Source: Arachis hypogaea (Eukaryota > Streptophyta > Magnoliopsida > Fabales > Fabaceae). From it: a DNA stretch of 64,000 nt. The first letter of the stretch is position 1. Each line of letters begins with the position of its first letter. The position numbers and the translations under genes were made by a program. A model generated the notes under the pieces. It did not search any database and was not told where the DNA came from. It saw only the letters and a list, made by a program, of their open reading frames with translations. The DNA is taken from NCBI RefSeq assembly GCF_003086295.3, contig NC_092051.1:8982810-9046809 (forward strand). Direction: 5' to 3'. Shown here in pieces: positions 32,950 to 44,460 of this stretch.

Positions 32950-33255
32950 TTGGCGGCGGTTTTTAAACCGCCGCAAAACTGGAAGTTTTTTTTCCTGTTG
33001 CGACATTTAGCGGCGGTTATTAACCGCCGCAAATTCGATATTAACAATTATCTTTCACATACTGCGGCGGTTAATAACCGCCGCCAAACCTAAATGCCAT
33101 TTTGCGGCGGTTATTCCAGCGGTTGACTAAAACCGCTGCAATCTGTTTTGCCGCGCCCCGTCCTCCAGCGGTCCAAGAAACCGCCGCGAAATGTTTTGCG
33201 GCGGTTCAAAACCGCCGCTAAACGGCTACAGGAACCGCCGCTAAATGGCGTTTTT
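32950..33255. repeat. Right subterminal palindrome array of CACTA-I
   Basis: Six or more GCGGCGG..CCGCCGC hairpin units, matching the left array in motif but not in order or spacer sequence. Confidence 0.8.
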
Positions 33256-33264
33256 GTTGTAGTC

Positions 33265-33910
33265 GTCTGTTTCTTGATTCCTTGAAAATCCTGGCATTCC
33301 TTTTCAACCACGTATTCCAATTTTCAAATGATAGCAAAAAAGCCAATCAGTCATTTGTTACGTTCGTCTTTTTTTACAGGAGCTCATGTCCAACTCTCAA
33401 AGTATTGTTTAATGGTTTCTGAAATAGACCAAAGCTTATTATAGGCGTATAACCAAGCACACCACACCTGCCACGTAAACTCACAGCCAATGAATAAGTG
33501 GAAATTATTCTAAGTTTTTTTTTTTTTTACATAAAACACAAATCATATCCCTGTGATCAATAATGCCCAATCTAATCAATTTTTCTTTAGTATTGACCCT
33601 ACCAACTAATACAAACTAGGTGAATAGCTCAATTCTTAGTGGTACTAGTCCTTTTTCATATAGATCTTGTGAAACTATAACTCGTAATGTCTTCCGAGAG
33701 AGTCTCAACCTGCAAAACCTGCACAAATGAATTAGTAGAATAAATTTCTGATCTATCGAATTTTCATACTATTTTGTCTTCCCTCTCACTTGTTAACCTG
33801 ACAGATTGTAAAACTCTATGAAATTGATTAACTAATTCTAACTCCTATTGAAATATGGTACTCTTTTCCAATAAAAAATTCATAGTCACTTCAACCCATC
33901 TTAAAATCTG
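33265..33910 (-). pseudogene. LINE ORF2 fragment with zinc-binding RT tail
   Basis: On the minus strand, frames with stops and shifts give the plant LINE C-terminal pattern. LTSEREDKIV and FDRSEIYSTNSFVQVLQ come first, then GRVNTKEKLIRLGIIDHRDM followed by ICVLCKKK (the zf-RVT region), then a WQVWCAW-like piece, a WSISETIKQYFESW piece, and NARIFKESRNR at the CACTA-I border. Several stop codons replace Trp. The rest of the reverse transcriptase is not found upstream, so this is a 5'-truncated, dead LINE, as most plant LINE copies are. Confidence 0.72.
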
Positions 33911-36900
33911 CAGTCCCTTATTACAGATTCGACTTGGTTTATTTAGTCCTTGAGTTTTTTATAATAATGAATCATCCTAATTCTTTCATATAGTGATTAT
34001 GTGTATTATTAATTAATAATTACTATTATGGCAATTTTATATAGTTAGGTTACATGCATGACATAAGAGGTATCGAACACAATTTAATAGGTATACTTTT
34101 TTTTTTCTCAGAATGAACTAAATTATATAGATATAGTTTCAGTTAAAATTACCATAATGGTAATTAACTACGTATACATCCTACGTTAAGTAGATTAGTA
34201 ATAGAAAATTCAACTTAATTTAGATTTTAACTTGATTATAGCAGTGTTGAAGACTTGACTCGATCTGAAATTTAGTTCAAATTTAAAATATATTTTGTTG
34301 CATTTAAATTTATCGCTTTTAACATATGTAATTTTCGAATTAGATTTGGATCATATGACTCAGTTGAAATAATATTCTATAACTAAAATATATATTTTAC
34401 AGTAAAATTTAATAATTAAATATTATACTTGATTAATATTTTTTATATTATATGTTATTGTTTTTATAATATTATATTTTAATATAAATATTATATAATA
34501 TTTATTTAATTTAATTTTTAAAGATAAAATTTTATAATTTATTGTGTAAATTTATAAAATTATATACACTGATTATGTATCAAATTAATATTGTTTAATT
34601 TTATTCATTTTGAGTTAAACCTTATATATTCTTTAAATAGAACTAATAATATATATATATATTAGATACTAAAATATCATACTTTAATTTGCAGAACAAT
34701 TAAAAAAAATTAAGAAGATTTATTTTTCCGTTAATTTAAACTTAAATTTGGGTATTTAAAATAAATTTGATCAAATATTAAGTTAATATCCAAATCTAAT
34801 TAAATCTAAGTGGGCCCTATTTATGGACACTCTCTAACTGGCTATTAGGTAAAAAAAAAATCAAGGCCAAATTAAACTTTATCTAAAGTAACAAAAAAAT
34901 ACATGGGAGTATACAATCATGTGGGTTTAGTTTGTTAGTTTCGTTGAACATTTGAATTCTTAAGTCAAACGTAAAAAAGAAAAAGGAGTCAAATATCTAA
35001 TAATAGTTTGTTTTAAGATATGGTCAAAATTAAAATATTATTTTATTTCATCCATCCTAATAAAATATATTTAGTTTTATTAACTACAAAACTAGCTATA
35101 TATATATAGCTAGAAGCAAGTAGTTTAATATGAATTAGTGTATTTGGTGATTGTGAATTTGTGATCCCCCCAAGATATTAATGAAATGGATTTTTATGGT
35201 GGATGAATGTGTATATAATTTTGCAAAAGCAGAATGAGCAAAGATAAATTCAAGTGACCCACAATGGCCGGCAAGAATCATGAGTCATGACTTTGAAAAA
35301 CTTCATTATTATTGTTTTTGAATGATCCTCTTTTAAATTTCTTTCTAGGAATGAGTGCCTCACCCATTCATCTCTTTTCTTCTTCCTCTTCAATTTCACA
35401 CAAGTCAAGAATATAACCGCAATTTTCAAAACTAGTACTCCAATTGAGACACAAGTCTTTGTTACATTCATCTTTCTATCAATTACATAATAAATTAATA
35501 ACACGATATAATTATTTTTTGATAAATCACTATCTAATTAATAAAAAATCAATTTAATTTATTATTATATTATTTTTCAAATATTATTTTGATTATGTGT
35601 TGACGTGACTTGTTTATTTATTTAAAAAAATACTAAAATTTAACAAAATTTATTATTTTTTATTATTAATTAGTTATTAATATTAAAAAATGTGAATTAA
35701 AAATACAATATTAAATTAAAAAATAAATTTATAATTAAAAAAATAATAATAAATTATGTTGATACTCATAACATTTCTTTTTATATAATTCACATTTACG
35801 TATCATATCTTAATCACTCTCAAATATTAAACCAACTACTAATCTTATATTAAATAGTAGTAGACTAGTAGTAAGATGATAAGAGATAGAGGTAGTTAAA
35901 GGTTTTATTATTTTTAAGGGAAAGTATAGGGTACTAATATATTATCTCTCAACTTATTATCAATAATAATTAATTATTATATTTTAAACACATATATAAG
36001 GAGATATATTCAGAAAATATATATATAAAGACACTTTTATTAGATACAGTCATAAAAAAATATTTTTATTAGACACATCCACAAAGATACTTCCATTAAA
36101 CATAATCATAAATAAGAGTTAACAGAAGTTGATAAAAATACTGTTGATAACGTAGCAAAATTATATTTTTAAACGTACGTGCAGTCTTGTACGTAAATTG
36201 TAACGTTTCCTAACATCTATTTTATTTACTTATTGAGATCTATCCTTATAGGGCTAATTGGTAGGGGAAGATTTTTGAATTTTGAAGTTCTCCATCTTCA
36301 CATAGAATCAGATTATATATAAATGTTTGAGTCCTACTCAATCTATCGGTAAATTTATTATTAATGATAACAATAAAAATGGACGCATATATCATTACAT
36401 TTGTTGTAGAGTGTCACACAATGAATAATTACTAATTACCAATTGTTTAAATAATATAGCCAACTTATTAACTAATTTGAATTGCTCAAGTTATTAACTC
36501 ATTCGTTCAATTAAATAAGTATTGAAAATTTTAATTTTATTTTGTATATATAATAATTAGTTCATAACAAATCCTTAAATAAAAAAATTATAATCTATAA
36601 CATATTAGTTCTTGACATGTAAATTAAGAATGCCGTATAAAATTCAAAATATAACCCCATCTTTCATAGATTTAATTAAATTTAGTGTTTCGACCACAAA
36701 AACAGAGACGAAGAAGTCAAAATTGAAAACAAATAGTGCAAAAAATGTCGACATCGAAAAATAGTTATTGTCCTTCTTTGAACATCAAAACTTGTTCCTC
36801 GACCTTCAACCTGAATAGAGAATATATATGGATGCGAAATTTGAAGAGCAAGTCGAAGAAAACGTGGGTTGACCGAAGAAGATATGAGTGTTAAAAACTT

Positions 36901-37504
36901 GAGAGCCAAAGTTCTTTATGGTCAAGACAAGTTCATGGGTCTGAGAAAAAGGAGAAAGTAAGATCGTGGGTCAGATTCTCCATGGCAAGTTTATCTTCAT
37001 GGTCTATAAATATGAGAAACTCAGAAGAGTTCTGAAACTTTAATAAAAAACACTAGATTATCATACAAATTCTGCAACTATTTCAGTCTTAGCAATGCAA
37101 AGAAAAATCATGAAGTGCAAGTATATGTGTGTTAGGAGCCCATTTTATTTTGTTGTCTTTTGTTTTCTTTCTTTTTATTACTTTACTTTTAATTATTTCA
37201 TTGTTATTTTGTTTTCTTTTAAGTTCAATTTTACATTTTTATTCAAGACTTTTATTTATTTTACTTATTTATTATAATTTGTCATCAGTAGTTCGACGCA
37301 ATTCGTTTTGTCACTAATATTAAGTAATTTTTTAGAGGAGTCGTATCTATTTTTCGAATTGAGATTTTAATACAAATTTGATTCATTCGACATTCTGTTG
37401 AAAAAATAAAACATCAAGTGAAAATAGCAACAATTAAAAAAAATACTAAATAAAATAAATTCTGACTATTTTTAGTTAAATTTTAAAGATAAATTTTAAA
37501 ATTG
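33911..37504. other. Intergenic, no convincing gene
   Basis: 3.6 kb of very AT-rich DNA with short TA runs (for example 34650-34666 and 35095-35110). Small ORFs at 36682-36909 and 37095-37317 have no signature. The only ORF worth naming is at 35250-35504. Confidence 0.4.
35250..35504 (-). CDS. Small hypothetical single-pass membrane peptide ORF
   Basis: An 84-codon ORF, or 74 from the second Met at 35471. It has one hydrophobic stretch (SIGVLVLKIAVIFLTCV), then a basic patch KLKRKKKRDEW and a soluble tail ending CRPLWVT. The layout would suit a type II membrane micropeptide. I know no family for it, the surroundings are AT-rich, and there is no clear TATA box, so chance is a fair explanation. 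Confidence 0.18.
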   Translation of the reverse strand: MLLIYYVIDRKMNVTKTCVSIGVLVLKIAVIFLTCVKLKRKKKRDEWVRHSFLERNLKEDHSKTIIMKFFKVMTHDSCRPLWVT

Positions 37505-39817
37505 CCATATATGCATGGAAAAGAATCTGTGGTTGGCGTTTGAGTACATTTTTTGGACTGCAGGAATTAACCCCTACAGATAACCATTAATATAAATAGC
37601 ATTCAATAATCACACTTCAACAACTATCAATAACAAGCATGAAAACAATAATTCAATTTTCAGACTTCAATGACCATAAACAACATTTATCATAATTCAA
37701 TAAACATACTACCAGACCCTAAACCACACTAATCATTCTTCTACAGTATGCATCTAACTCTAGTTCATTAGTCAAGCATAAAAACCTATATATTGCAGAA
37801 TTAAAACACAAATACCTTCTGCATGTCCGACATGAAGTTAAACCCGTTCGCCTGAAAATCTCCCACATCATTCTGAAGGATATCTAAAAACCACTTCCAA
37901 CTGTCTTTATTTTCTGATTCAACAATTGCATATGCAATGGGGTAAATGTGGTTATTTGCATCCTGTCCTATAACTGTTAATAGCTGACCCCCATAATATC
38001 CTCTAAGAAATGTGCCATCCAACCCTATGAATGGTCTACAACCACCTACAAATCCACTCTTGCATGCCTCAAAACATACATATAGATCCTCAGAAAAATG
38101 GGATTTGAATCAGGCATGTGATTTGTGTGTATGAGTGTATCCTAACTGTAGAGCCAGGATTAGTCTTCAGAATCTCATTAGCATAGTCGCGAAGAATTGC
38201 ATACTGTGCAATCTCAAATCCCTCAATCCTCTCCTTTTCCTTCTTCATAGATCTATAAATCTTTCTCTCATTGATAAGTACATCATACTCAGCTCTGAAA
38301 AACTGGTCAGCCTCTCTCACACTCAAGTTTGATTAAAGTCTTATTCTTTCTTCTAGCTCATCAATCACCCATTTACCATCTGCTGACTTGTAGTGATTGT
38401 CCCTACTGCATGTGTGTTCGTTGACAAAGGTCTTAACCTGATAACTTGCTGGAAATGTCCTTTTGGCACAGTATATTTGCCAAGGACAATCTTCATCGTA
38501 GCATATAGCCTTTGACCTTGTAGAGACACAGCATGCAAAGAAAATGCTTCTTCCGATGTTTGTATTAAATTTCCGGACTGCTTTCCTAAATTGATTTAGA
38601 GTCTCAAATTCCATTCCCACTTCCAACCTCACCTGACTAACAGGGGCATCAGCATTACTCTGAGAAAAGGCTGAGGTCTCGTCAGAATTTTCATCACTAG
38701 GTATGCTACGCAAGTCCTCTTATTCATAGCAATGATACCCAGGGTTGTCATCAGAAAAATCATCCTTATCAACTGGGACATAGAAGGTTGGAGACTTGTC
38801 CGGATCAGGATTAGGGATGAATGACTGTCCTGTAGGAGGGGGCCTCTTTGTTGATATTCTCCTTTTCTTTTTTGGCCGACCCTCAGCCTCATCTGAAGGA
38901 TTTGTTTCATTATTCTGGGGAGTCCTATTGGAGTCAGAAGGTGGGACAGGCTCAAGGATTTCTTGTGAAAGTGGATTTCTGTAAGGATGTGGGATGTATT
39001 AGGTGAGCTGCTCAGGTGCAATAGGATCAGAGACATTGGCCTGAGAGGGAATGAATTGGTCTGTCTCATCAGAGTGCCAAGGTTACTATGAAGCTTCAGA
39101 TACATTGGCATCAGGGGGAGGGACTGGGTCTGTCCCATGAGTTTGGGATGGTTGCTCCTCTATCTCAAGAGGTGGCTGGGAAGGTTGGGACTGAGTTGAT
39201 GGTGGTTCATCCGGCTGGACAGGTGTTGGAGGAGGTTGGAAAATGTTATTTGGTTCATGTGTTGCTACAGGAGCTGGGTTGTTCTCTTGATGGGCCTCTA
39301 CCATGGGCTGGGGCTCAGCACTTTTTTGGGCCTGCTTGTCAACTTGGACATTACCAACTATCTCAGCATCGTCATCATCTTCCACTACTGCTAATCTTCT
39401 TTTTGGAGTCTTCTTTGGAGTTGGTACCCTTTTAGCACAGACCTTTCTTCTCCCCTTTGATGGAGTCAATTCCTTATCCTCAACTACAACAGGCTGATCC
39501 ATGGGATGCTCTGTATACACATTAACTCTGTTTCCATTCTTCATAGCTGCCTCATACATCCTAACTACATCCATATCAACCCTTAGCAGCCTCAACCCAT
39601 CATGAAGCTCCTTCCCAGATTCTAGCCAGTAGAACTCAGAAATGGACGTATATCTAATGTCCTTCAGCAAATCAGAGATAAAAAAATTATTGAAGGTATC
39701 AACATTTACCCTCTCTATCTCCGTCACTTCTCCACCAATGTAGCTAATCTTACCAACTGGCTCTCTCTCAAACCTTCCTCTATGATGAATGGACAGAGTT
39801 ATGTGGATGGTGGCCAT
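37505..39817 (-). pseudogene. Truncated PB1/MuDR-type Mutator transposase
   Basis: All from one minus-strand frame starting at ATG 39817: a PB1-like N-terminal region (MATIHITLSIHHRGRF.., about 110 residues), a Pro/Gln/Ser-rich acidic linker, the MuDR DNA-binding domain at 38713-38340 (VGMEFETLNQFRKAVRKFN, DCPWQIYC), and the start of the MULE transposase domain (DGTFLRGYYGGQLLTVIGQD, SDMQK). Stops interrupt the frame at about 39086, 39000, 38718 and 38333, and a one-base shift lies near 38100-38130. A 242-bp intron (37574-37815) follows, then a further exon from 37573 (GLIPAVQKMYSNANHRF..) that ends in non-homologous DNA at about 37505. The remaining catalytic part and SWIM finger are gone. 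Confidence 0.78.
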
Positions 39818-40440
39818 CCCTGAAAGTAAAATTTAGCAAACCAATAAACACACATTCTCTGTAACTGATGCCAAAACACAAACCCTAAAAAAACTAATTT
39901 CTATCAATTCTGAAGGAAATACAGTAACTCATACGGTTTCATTAGGTAGCAACGTTTGTCTAACTACTTGCAACGACATATGAAATTATTCATTGGTGGG
40001 AAACAACATACCTGTGTAATTCTTCAAAGGGAGTGACCACCTCGATGTCGAATACGAAAGGAATGGTAAAAGCCTCTCCTCGCTACTCGATTCGGCATAC
40101 TCTGGTCATTTTCTCCGGCTTCGAATGGACCAACGGCGACGAGGAACCTCTGCTAGGGCACCACTGATTCTCGCGGGAACTGACGTTTCTTTTTCCATTC
40201 CCTTTTGATAATCAACATTCACATCCACATCAGATATGGCTTTGGGGGGGGGTGAGAGTGCCACGTAGGTTCGGAAACCCACGAACCAAGTTCAGATCCA
40301 AATCATAACACTTTTGTCACACGGACAGCATCTATCATGAGTACAAGATTAGTTTCGAGCTTTTATGAGTACAAATATCAGTGTTTTCATCTCTTATGAA
40401 TATAAATGGTCATTTATTCTTTTTTTTGTTATCAAATATT
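39818..40440. other. Probable 5' part of the truncated Mutator element
   Basis: More GC-rich than the surroundings at 40010-40160. The block 'atgagtacaaatatcagtg..aatggtcatttattc' (40360-40420) looks like a Mutator-type end, but no inverted partner was found on the other side, in line with loss of that end near 37505. Confidence 0.35.
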
Positions 40441-42090
40441 TTCGATATATTTAATAGGTACTCAATTTTACGGTTGTAATTCCTTTTCGAGAAGAGTCAT
40501 TAAGCTTCACAATAAATTATATTGTAAATTGTAAATTCTTTTTCAATCACATGCCATGCCATGCCAAGACAAAATAATGAAAGGGGAAAAAAAGAAAGAG
40601 AGAAGGAGAGGCACTTAAAACAGAAAAGAACTTTTAGCCATGTATATACAAAGCAAAAATAAAAGAACTTTATTTTATGCCCATCTCTCACTTTGACATA
40701 CCCTTATAATTAGAATTTAACTAGAACACTATTAATTATACTTTTATACATTGGGCTTGTGGACCAAAATTGATTAGTAATAATAACCACCATAGGCCAA
40801 TAAGCAAATCACACCCTTCTTTATGCTATAAATATAATCTTCCTAATAGCGATATATAACTAACTACATCAATTAGAGATTTCAAAACTTTAGCAATTTT
40901 GGCTCTATCCTCTATATTTGGAATTTTGTTTTAGGTAAATGGGTATTCTATGGAGTAATATGTGCATGATGATACTCCCATGATTATATACCCTTCTGAC
41001 CTAATTTTATGTGCCGTATATTAATTAATAATTAATTAAATTAAATGACTTGATCGATCTCCTCCAATCTTTGAGATGATTATCTTTATTATTATTAATA
41101 TTATCTTTAAAAGAGATCTCAAAGTAGTACAATCGTATCTCCCTTAAATAATTAATTACATTGCCTGACTGGACCATGCAATGTATCCGACTATAACCAA
41201 ATTTAACTATTCCATTGAGATCATTAACTTAATGCAACTATATATGATTGGTTACAACTGCTATTTAATTTAATTAAATTATCTTAATCTCTACTTCATA
41301 TCGTTAATATATACTTATATATATATAAAGTGAAATAAAAAACCAATCCCACACATGTTGTCACATGAAAAACAAACATATGGTTTTATACATAAAATTA
41401 TATACAAGACCTCCATTATATAATTTCTTTTATGTGTTGTATATATATGTATGATTGAACACGTTAATTTGTTTCTATAAACATAACATCGTGACAGTGA
41501 TATATGAGAAGCACGAGTTAGGTTATTATTGATTAGATTTTATGGACATGCATGCGCGTGTCGGTTTGATACTTTGATATATACATGTGTATATGTTAAG
41601 CTTTAAACAAAAACTTATGAGGTGATGGAGAAGGCACATGATGTTATTATATTCTTACTCATTTTATTATTTTCCATTTTTTCATATATATATATGCATA
41701 TATTTATGACAGGTCCACCATATCTAATAGTCACGTCAATAAAAGTTCTTAAGCACGTCGTAGAAATTAATTTTCAGTTTTTCATCATGATGTTGACAAG
41801 TTGATATATTTCGTATGTATTACAAGTCAATTAATATAATAATTAACGCCCATATTATTATAGTTCTTTTTAATAACAAAATATGCTTATATATATAATG
41901 CTTTATCTTATTTTTGGGTCAAACAGTACGTATTAGAGATGAAAAAAGAAAAAGTCTAATAATTGTTCCTTGTTCAAATCTAATTATCTTGTTCTTCTAT
42001 GAATTACGCTTCTGTCTAAATACTTCATAAATAGTTACATATATTTCGATTAATTAAAACAATGAATTATATTGAAGTTATATTATTAGT

Positions 42091-42092
<2 letters not shown>

Positions 42093-42137
<45 letters not shown>
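42093..42137. repeat. (AT)n microsatellite, 45 bp
   Basis: A perfect alternating AT run directly beside the fold-back repeat. Confidence 0.95.
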
Positions 42138-42140
<3 letters not shown>

Positions 42141-42505
42141 TAATTATTTTATTAGTTTTTATAATTTTATTAAATTTATAATTAAATTTTTATATATTTT
42201 TAATTGAATCTCTACATTACTTTTAATTTTATAATTATGTCCTTTTTAATATAAAAAATATTAGAGTTAACTGAATATTTATTCGTAAATTGAAGGTATA
42301 TATAGTTAAGAATCTACTTAAATATTTGACTACATATTTTTTTAAAAAAATATTTCGTTAATTTTAATATTTTTAATATGAAAATGACTTAATATAAAAT
42401 TAAAAGTAATGCATGAACTTAATTAAAAAAATATATATATATATATAAAAATTTAATTATAAATTTAATAAAATTATAAAGATCAATCGAATATATAACT
42501 TCTCA
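42138..42505. mobile_element. Fold-back/MITE-like inverted repeat (about 370 bp)
   Basis: The arms (about 42138-42300 and 42340-42505) are inverted copies. For instance 'ttttattaaatttataatt' and 'gcattacttttaattttat' types appear in both, and the match spans about 150 bp with gaps. AT content is very high, so chance matches add to the picture, but the order and length of shared phrases are convincing. Confidence 0.5.
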
Positions 42506-43140
42506 TGCTTGTGTTATTTTCAACTTTTGTAGCCTGATGATTTTCTTAGGGTGTCAAAATTAAAGGACAACTTTTGCAATCAAAGCTAACCATAACAATA
42601 AATCTTATGTAACGATTAACGAATGATGGCCACTTGAGAAATAAAGTAATGTTTAGTGTATGTTGAGGGGATTGGAAAGATATAATTCAATTAATGGAGG
42701 GGTCCATGATAGAAAATAAAAAGCCCCAAGACATGGAGGAAAGTGGGGATAGGGACCAGGAATATATGCAATATATATGTTGTTATTTTTCAGTAACTTT
42801 CTTTTCAAATTAAATTTAACTCTTTCATCCACAAGAAGATGGTAAAAAAAAATGTTCAAATTAAATTACCACTTGAATTTGTATATAAGAACACATACAT
42901 AGCATTATATCCTTCCTATAACCATTACAAATATGTAATTACTAGCAAACCACGTAACAAATTCAAAATTACGAGAACTAATCTACCTTTTTATAATCTA
43001 AAAGTTTAAAATTTGATCATTGTTTAAAAAAAAAAAAAGAATTCGGTATAGATTAATAAAAAATAATCAACAAGTCATCATATTATATTATATTAAGGTT
43101 CGATTAGTTTGGTACATTGCTTAATTAAGAGTTATCCTCC

Positions 43141-43831
43141 TGTTTTACTCAAATTTTTGTTCCATTATTAACAACAAATAAATCAACAATTTTTGAATTT
43201 TGTTTCACAATCTTAATTCAAGGAGCGAAAATGACTTCTTTTGTGGGTGTCTCAAAGTCTCAATTGTAGTTTCGAAAGTAAAATTAAAGATAAAAAGAAA
43301 AACATACAAGGTGTCGGAGGCAAAGTAAAATGCAGAAATTAAAACAAACAGGAAATTAAAAAGAAGATAAAAGAAGAAACATGAACGTAAAAGAGAAAAA
43401 GACGTAAAAGTAAAGAAATTTTATTAATAAAAACTGAAAGAAAGCAAAGTACAAGTGTTTGAGTTCAGATGAATTACTTAAGATTCCCAATTTTACTCTG
43501 TGATGCCAAGGGGCTGAGAGCGTTTTGGGTCTCTAAGTGTTTTCCAAGAAGAACTGAACTGATTACAACGTGTTCCTAAAGCTCTATTTATAGGCTAGCC
43601 TAATCTCAATGGGCAGTTACTCTTTATACACCACTTGCAGGAAATTTGAATTTCTTGTAGCTGTTCCCGCACTTCTTACTTGCTGTTAATTTCAAAATTT
43701 AAATAAATAACCAACTATCACATGATCTAACTTAATTTAATATAAATATAAATATTATATATAGGAACATTATCAAATAACTAATTATTTCTTTTTATAA
43801 TTTTCTTATAAAATTTATATTTTGTCTAACA
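43141..43831 (-). repeat. 3' LTR of the gag-protease element
   Basis: 691 bp. On the minus strand it starts TGTTAGACAAAA and ends GAGTAAAACA. Confidence 0.92.
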
Positions 43832-44460
43832 AGATGCCTCCAAGATTTCTCACTTGAAGATATGCAATGATTGAAAGTGAGAAAACTTTGTTGTTTGTTG
43901 ACATTTTTTTTTTAATTTTTGATATTGAGAGTCAATTGACATTTTAGACACATTCGCTTGACAGATTAAATGCCTACTAGTAAGATTTAACAGAATTTCT
44001 AAGTCTATAAAATTTTTTACATTAATAGTTGAACTGTCAATGGGGTCTATTCTTTTGTATGAAATTTTTAAGTGTGTCAAATGATATCTGTTCTAATTTC
44101 GGCACATTAAATGTGTATCAATTGACCTTTGTTTTGACCTTTAATATTTCAATTAAGAGTTTTTTTTGACACACACTTTCATTGTTTTAATTGACACAAT
44201 TTTCCTAACTTCAGAAGTAACGAAATCTTAACTTCGTGAAGTCGTTTCTTTCATATGTTAAACTCCAGGTGTCAATTAAATTTGATAAAATTTCTAATCC
44301 TATAAAATCTCCACACTAACATTCTAATAGTTTTGACTCCAAGCGCTAAGAGACTCAACAGAATTTCTAAGTCAATTAGGTTTTTGTATTTATGAAGTAC
44401 ATACCCAAATGTCAATGAGAGATTATTTTTGTCCAAGATCTTAAACTTGATGCATTTTTT
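43832..44460 (-). other. 3' non-coding region of the gag-protease element
   Basis: About 0.6 kb between the protease region and the 3' LTR. Holds several repeats of 'aatttctaagtc' and 'tgtcaattga' type phrases, but no ORF of note. Confidence 0.5.

Larger units (their letters stand above)
29157..33264 (-). mobile_element. CACTA-I: non-autonomous En/Spm-type element (4.1 kb)
   Basis: The left end is CACTACAACAAAT; the right end is TTTTTGTTGTAGT followed by C. These match CACTA-type terminal repeats except for the last base. Each end carries several palindromes of the type GCGGCGGTTTT..AAACCGCCGC (29180-29480 and 32950-33255), the expected layout of subterminal transposase-binding repeats. The interior holds the 3' exons of a TNP2-type gene on the minus strand but no catalytic DDE part. 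A 3-bp target duplication is not clean; the flanks share only CG-type bases. The element sits inside a LINE reading frame. Confidence 0.82.
40441..43135. other. Intergenic, simple repeats and one fold-back
   Basis: AT-rich and without protein-like ORFs. Contains a 45-bp TA run (42093-42137) and the inverted repeat at 42138-42505. Confidence 0.4.
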
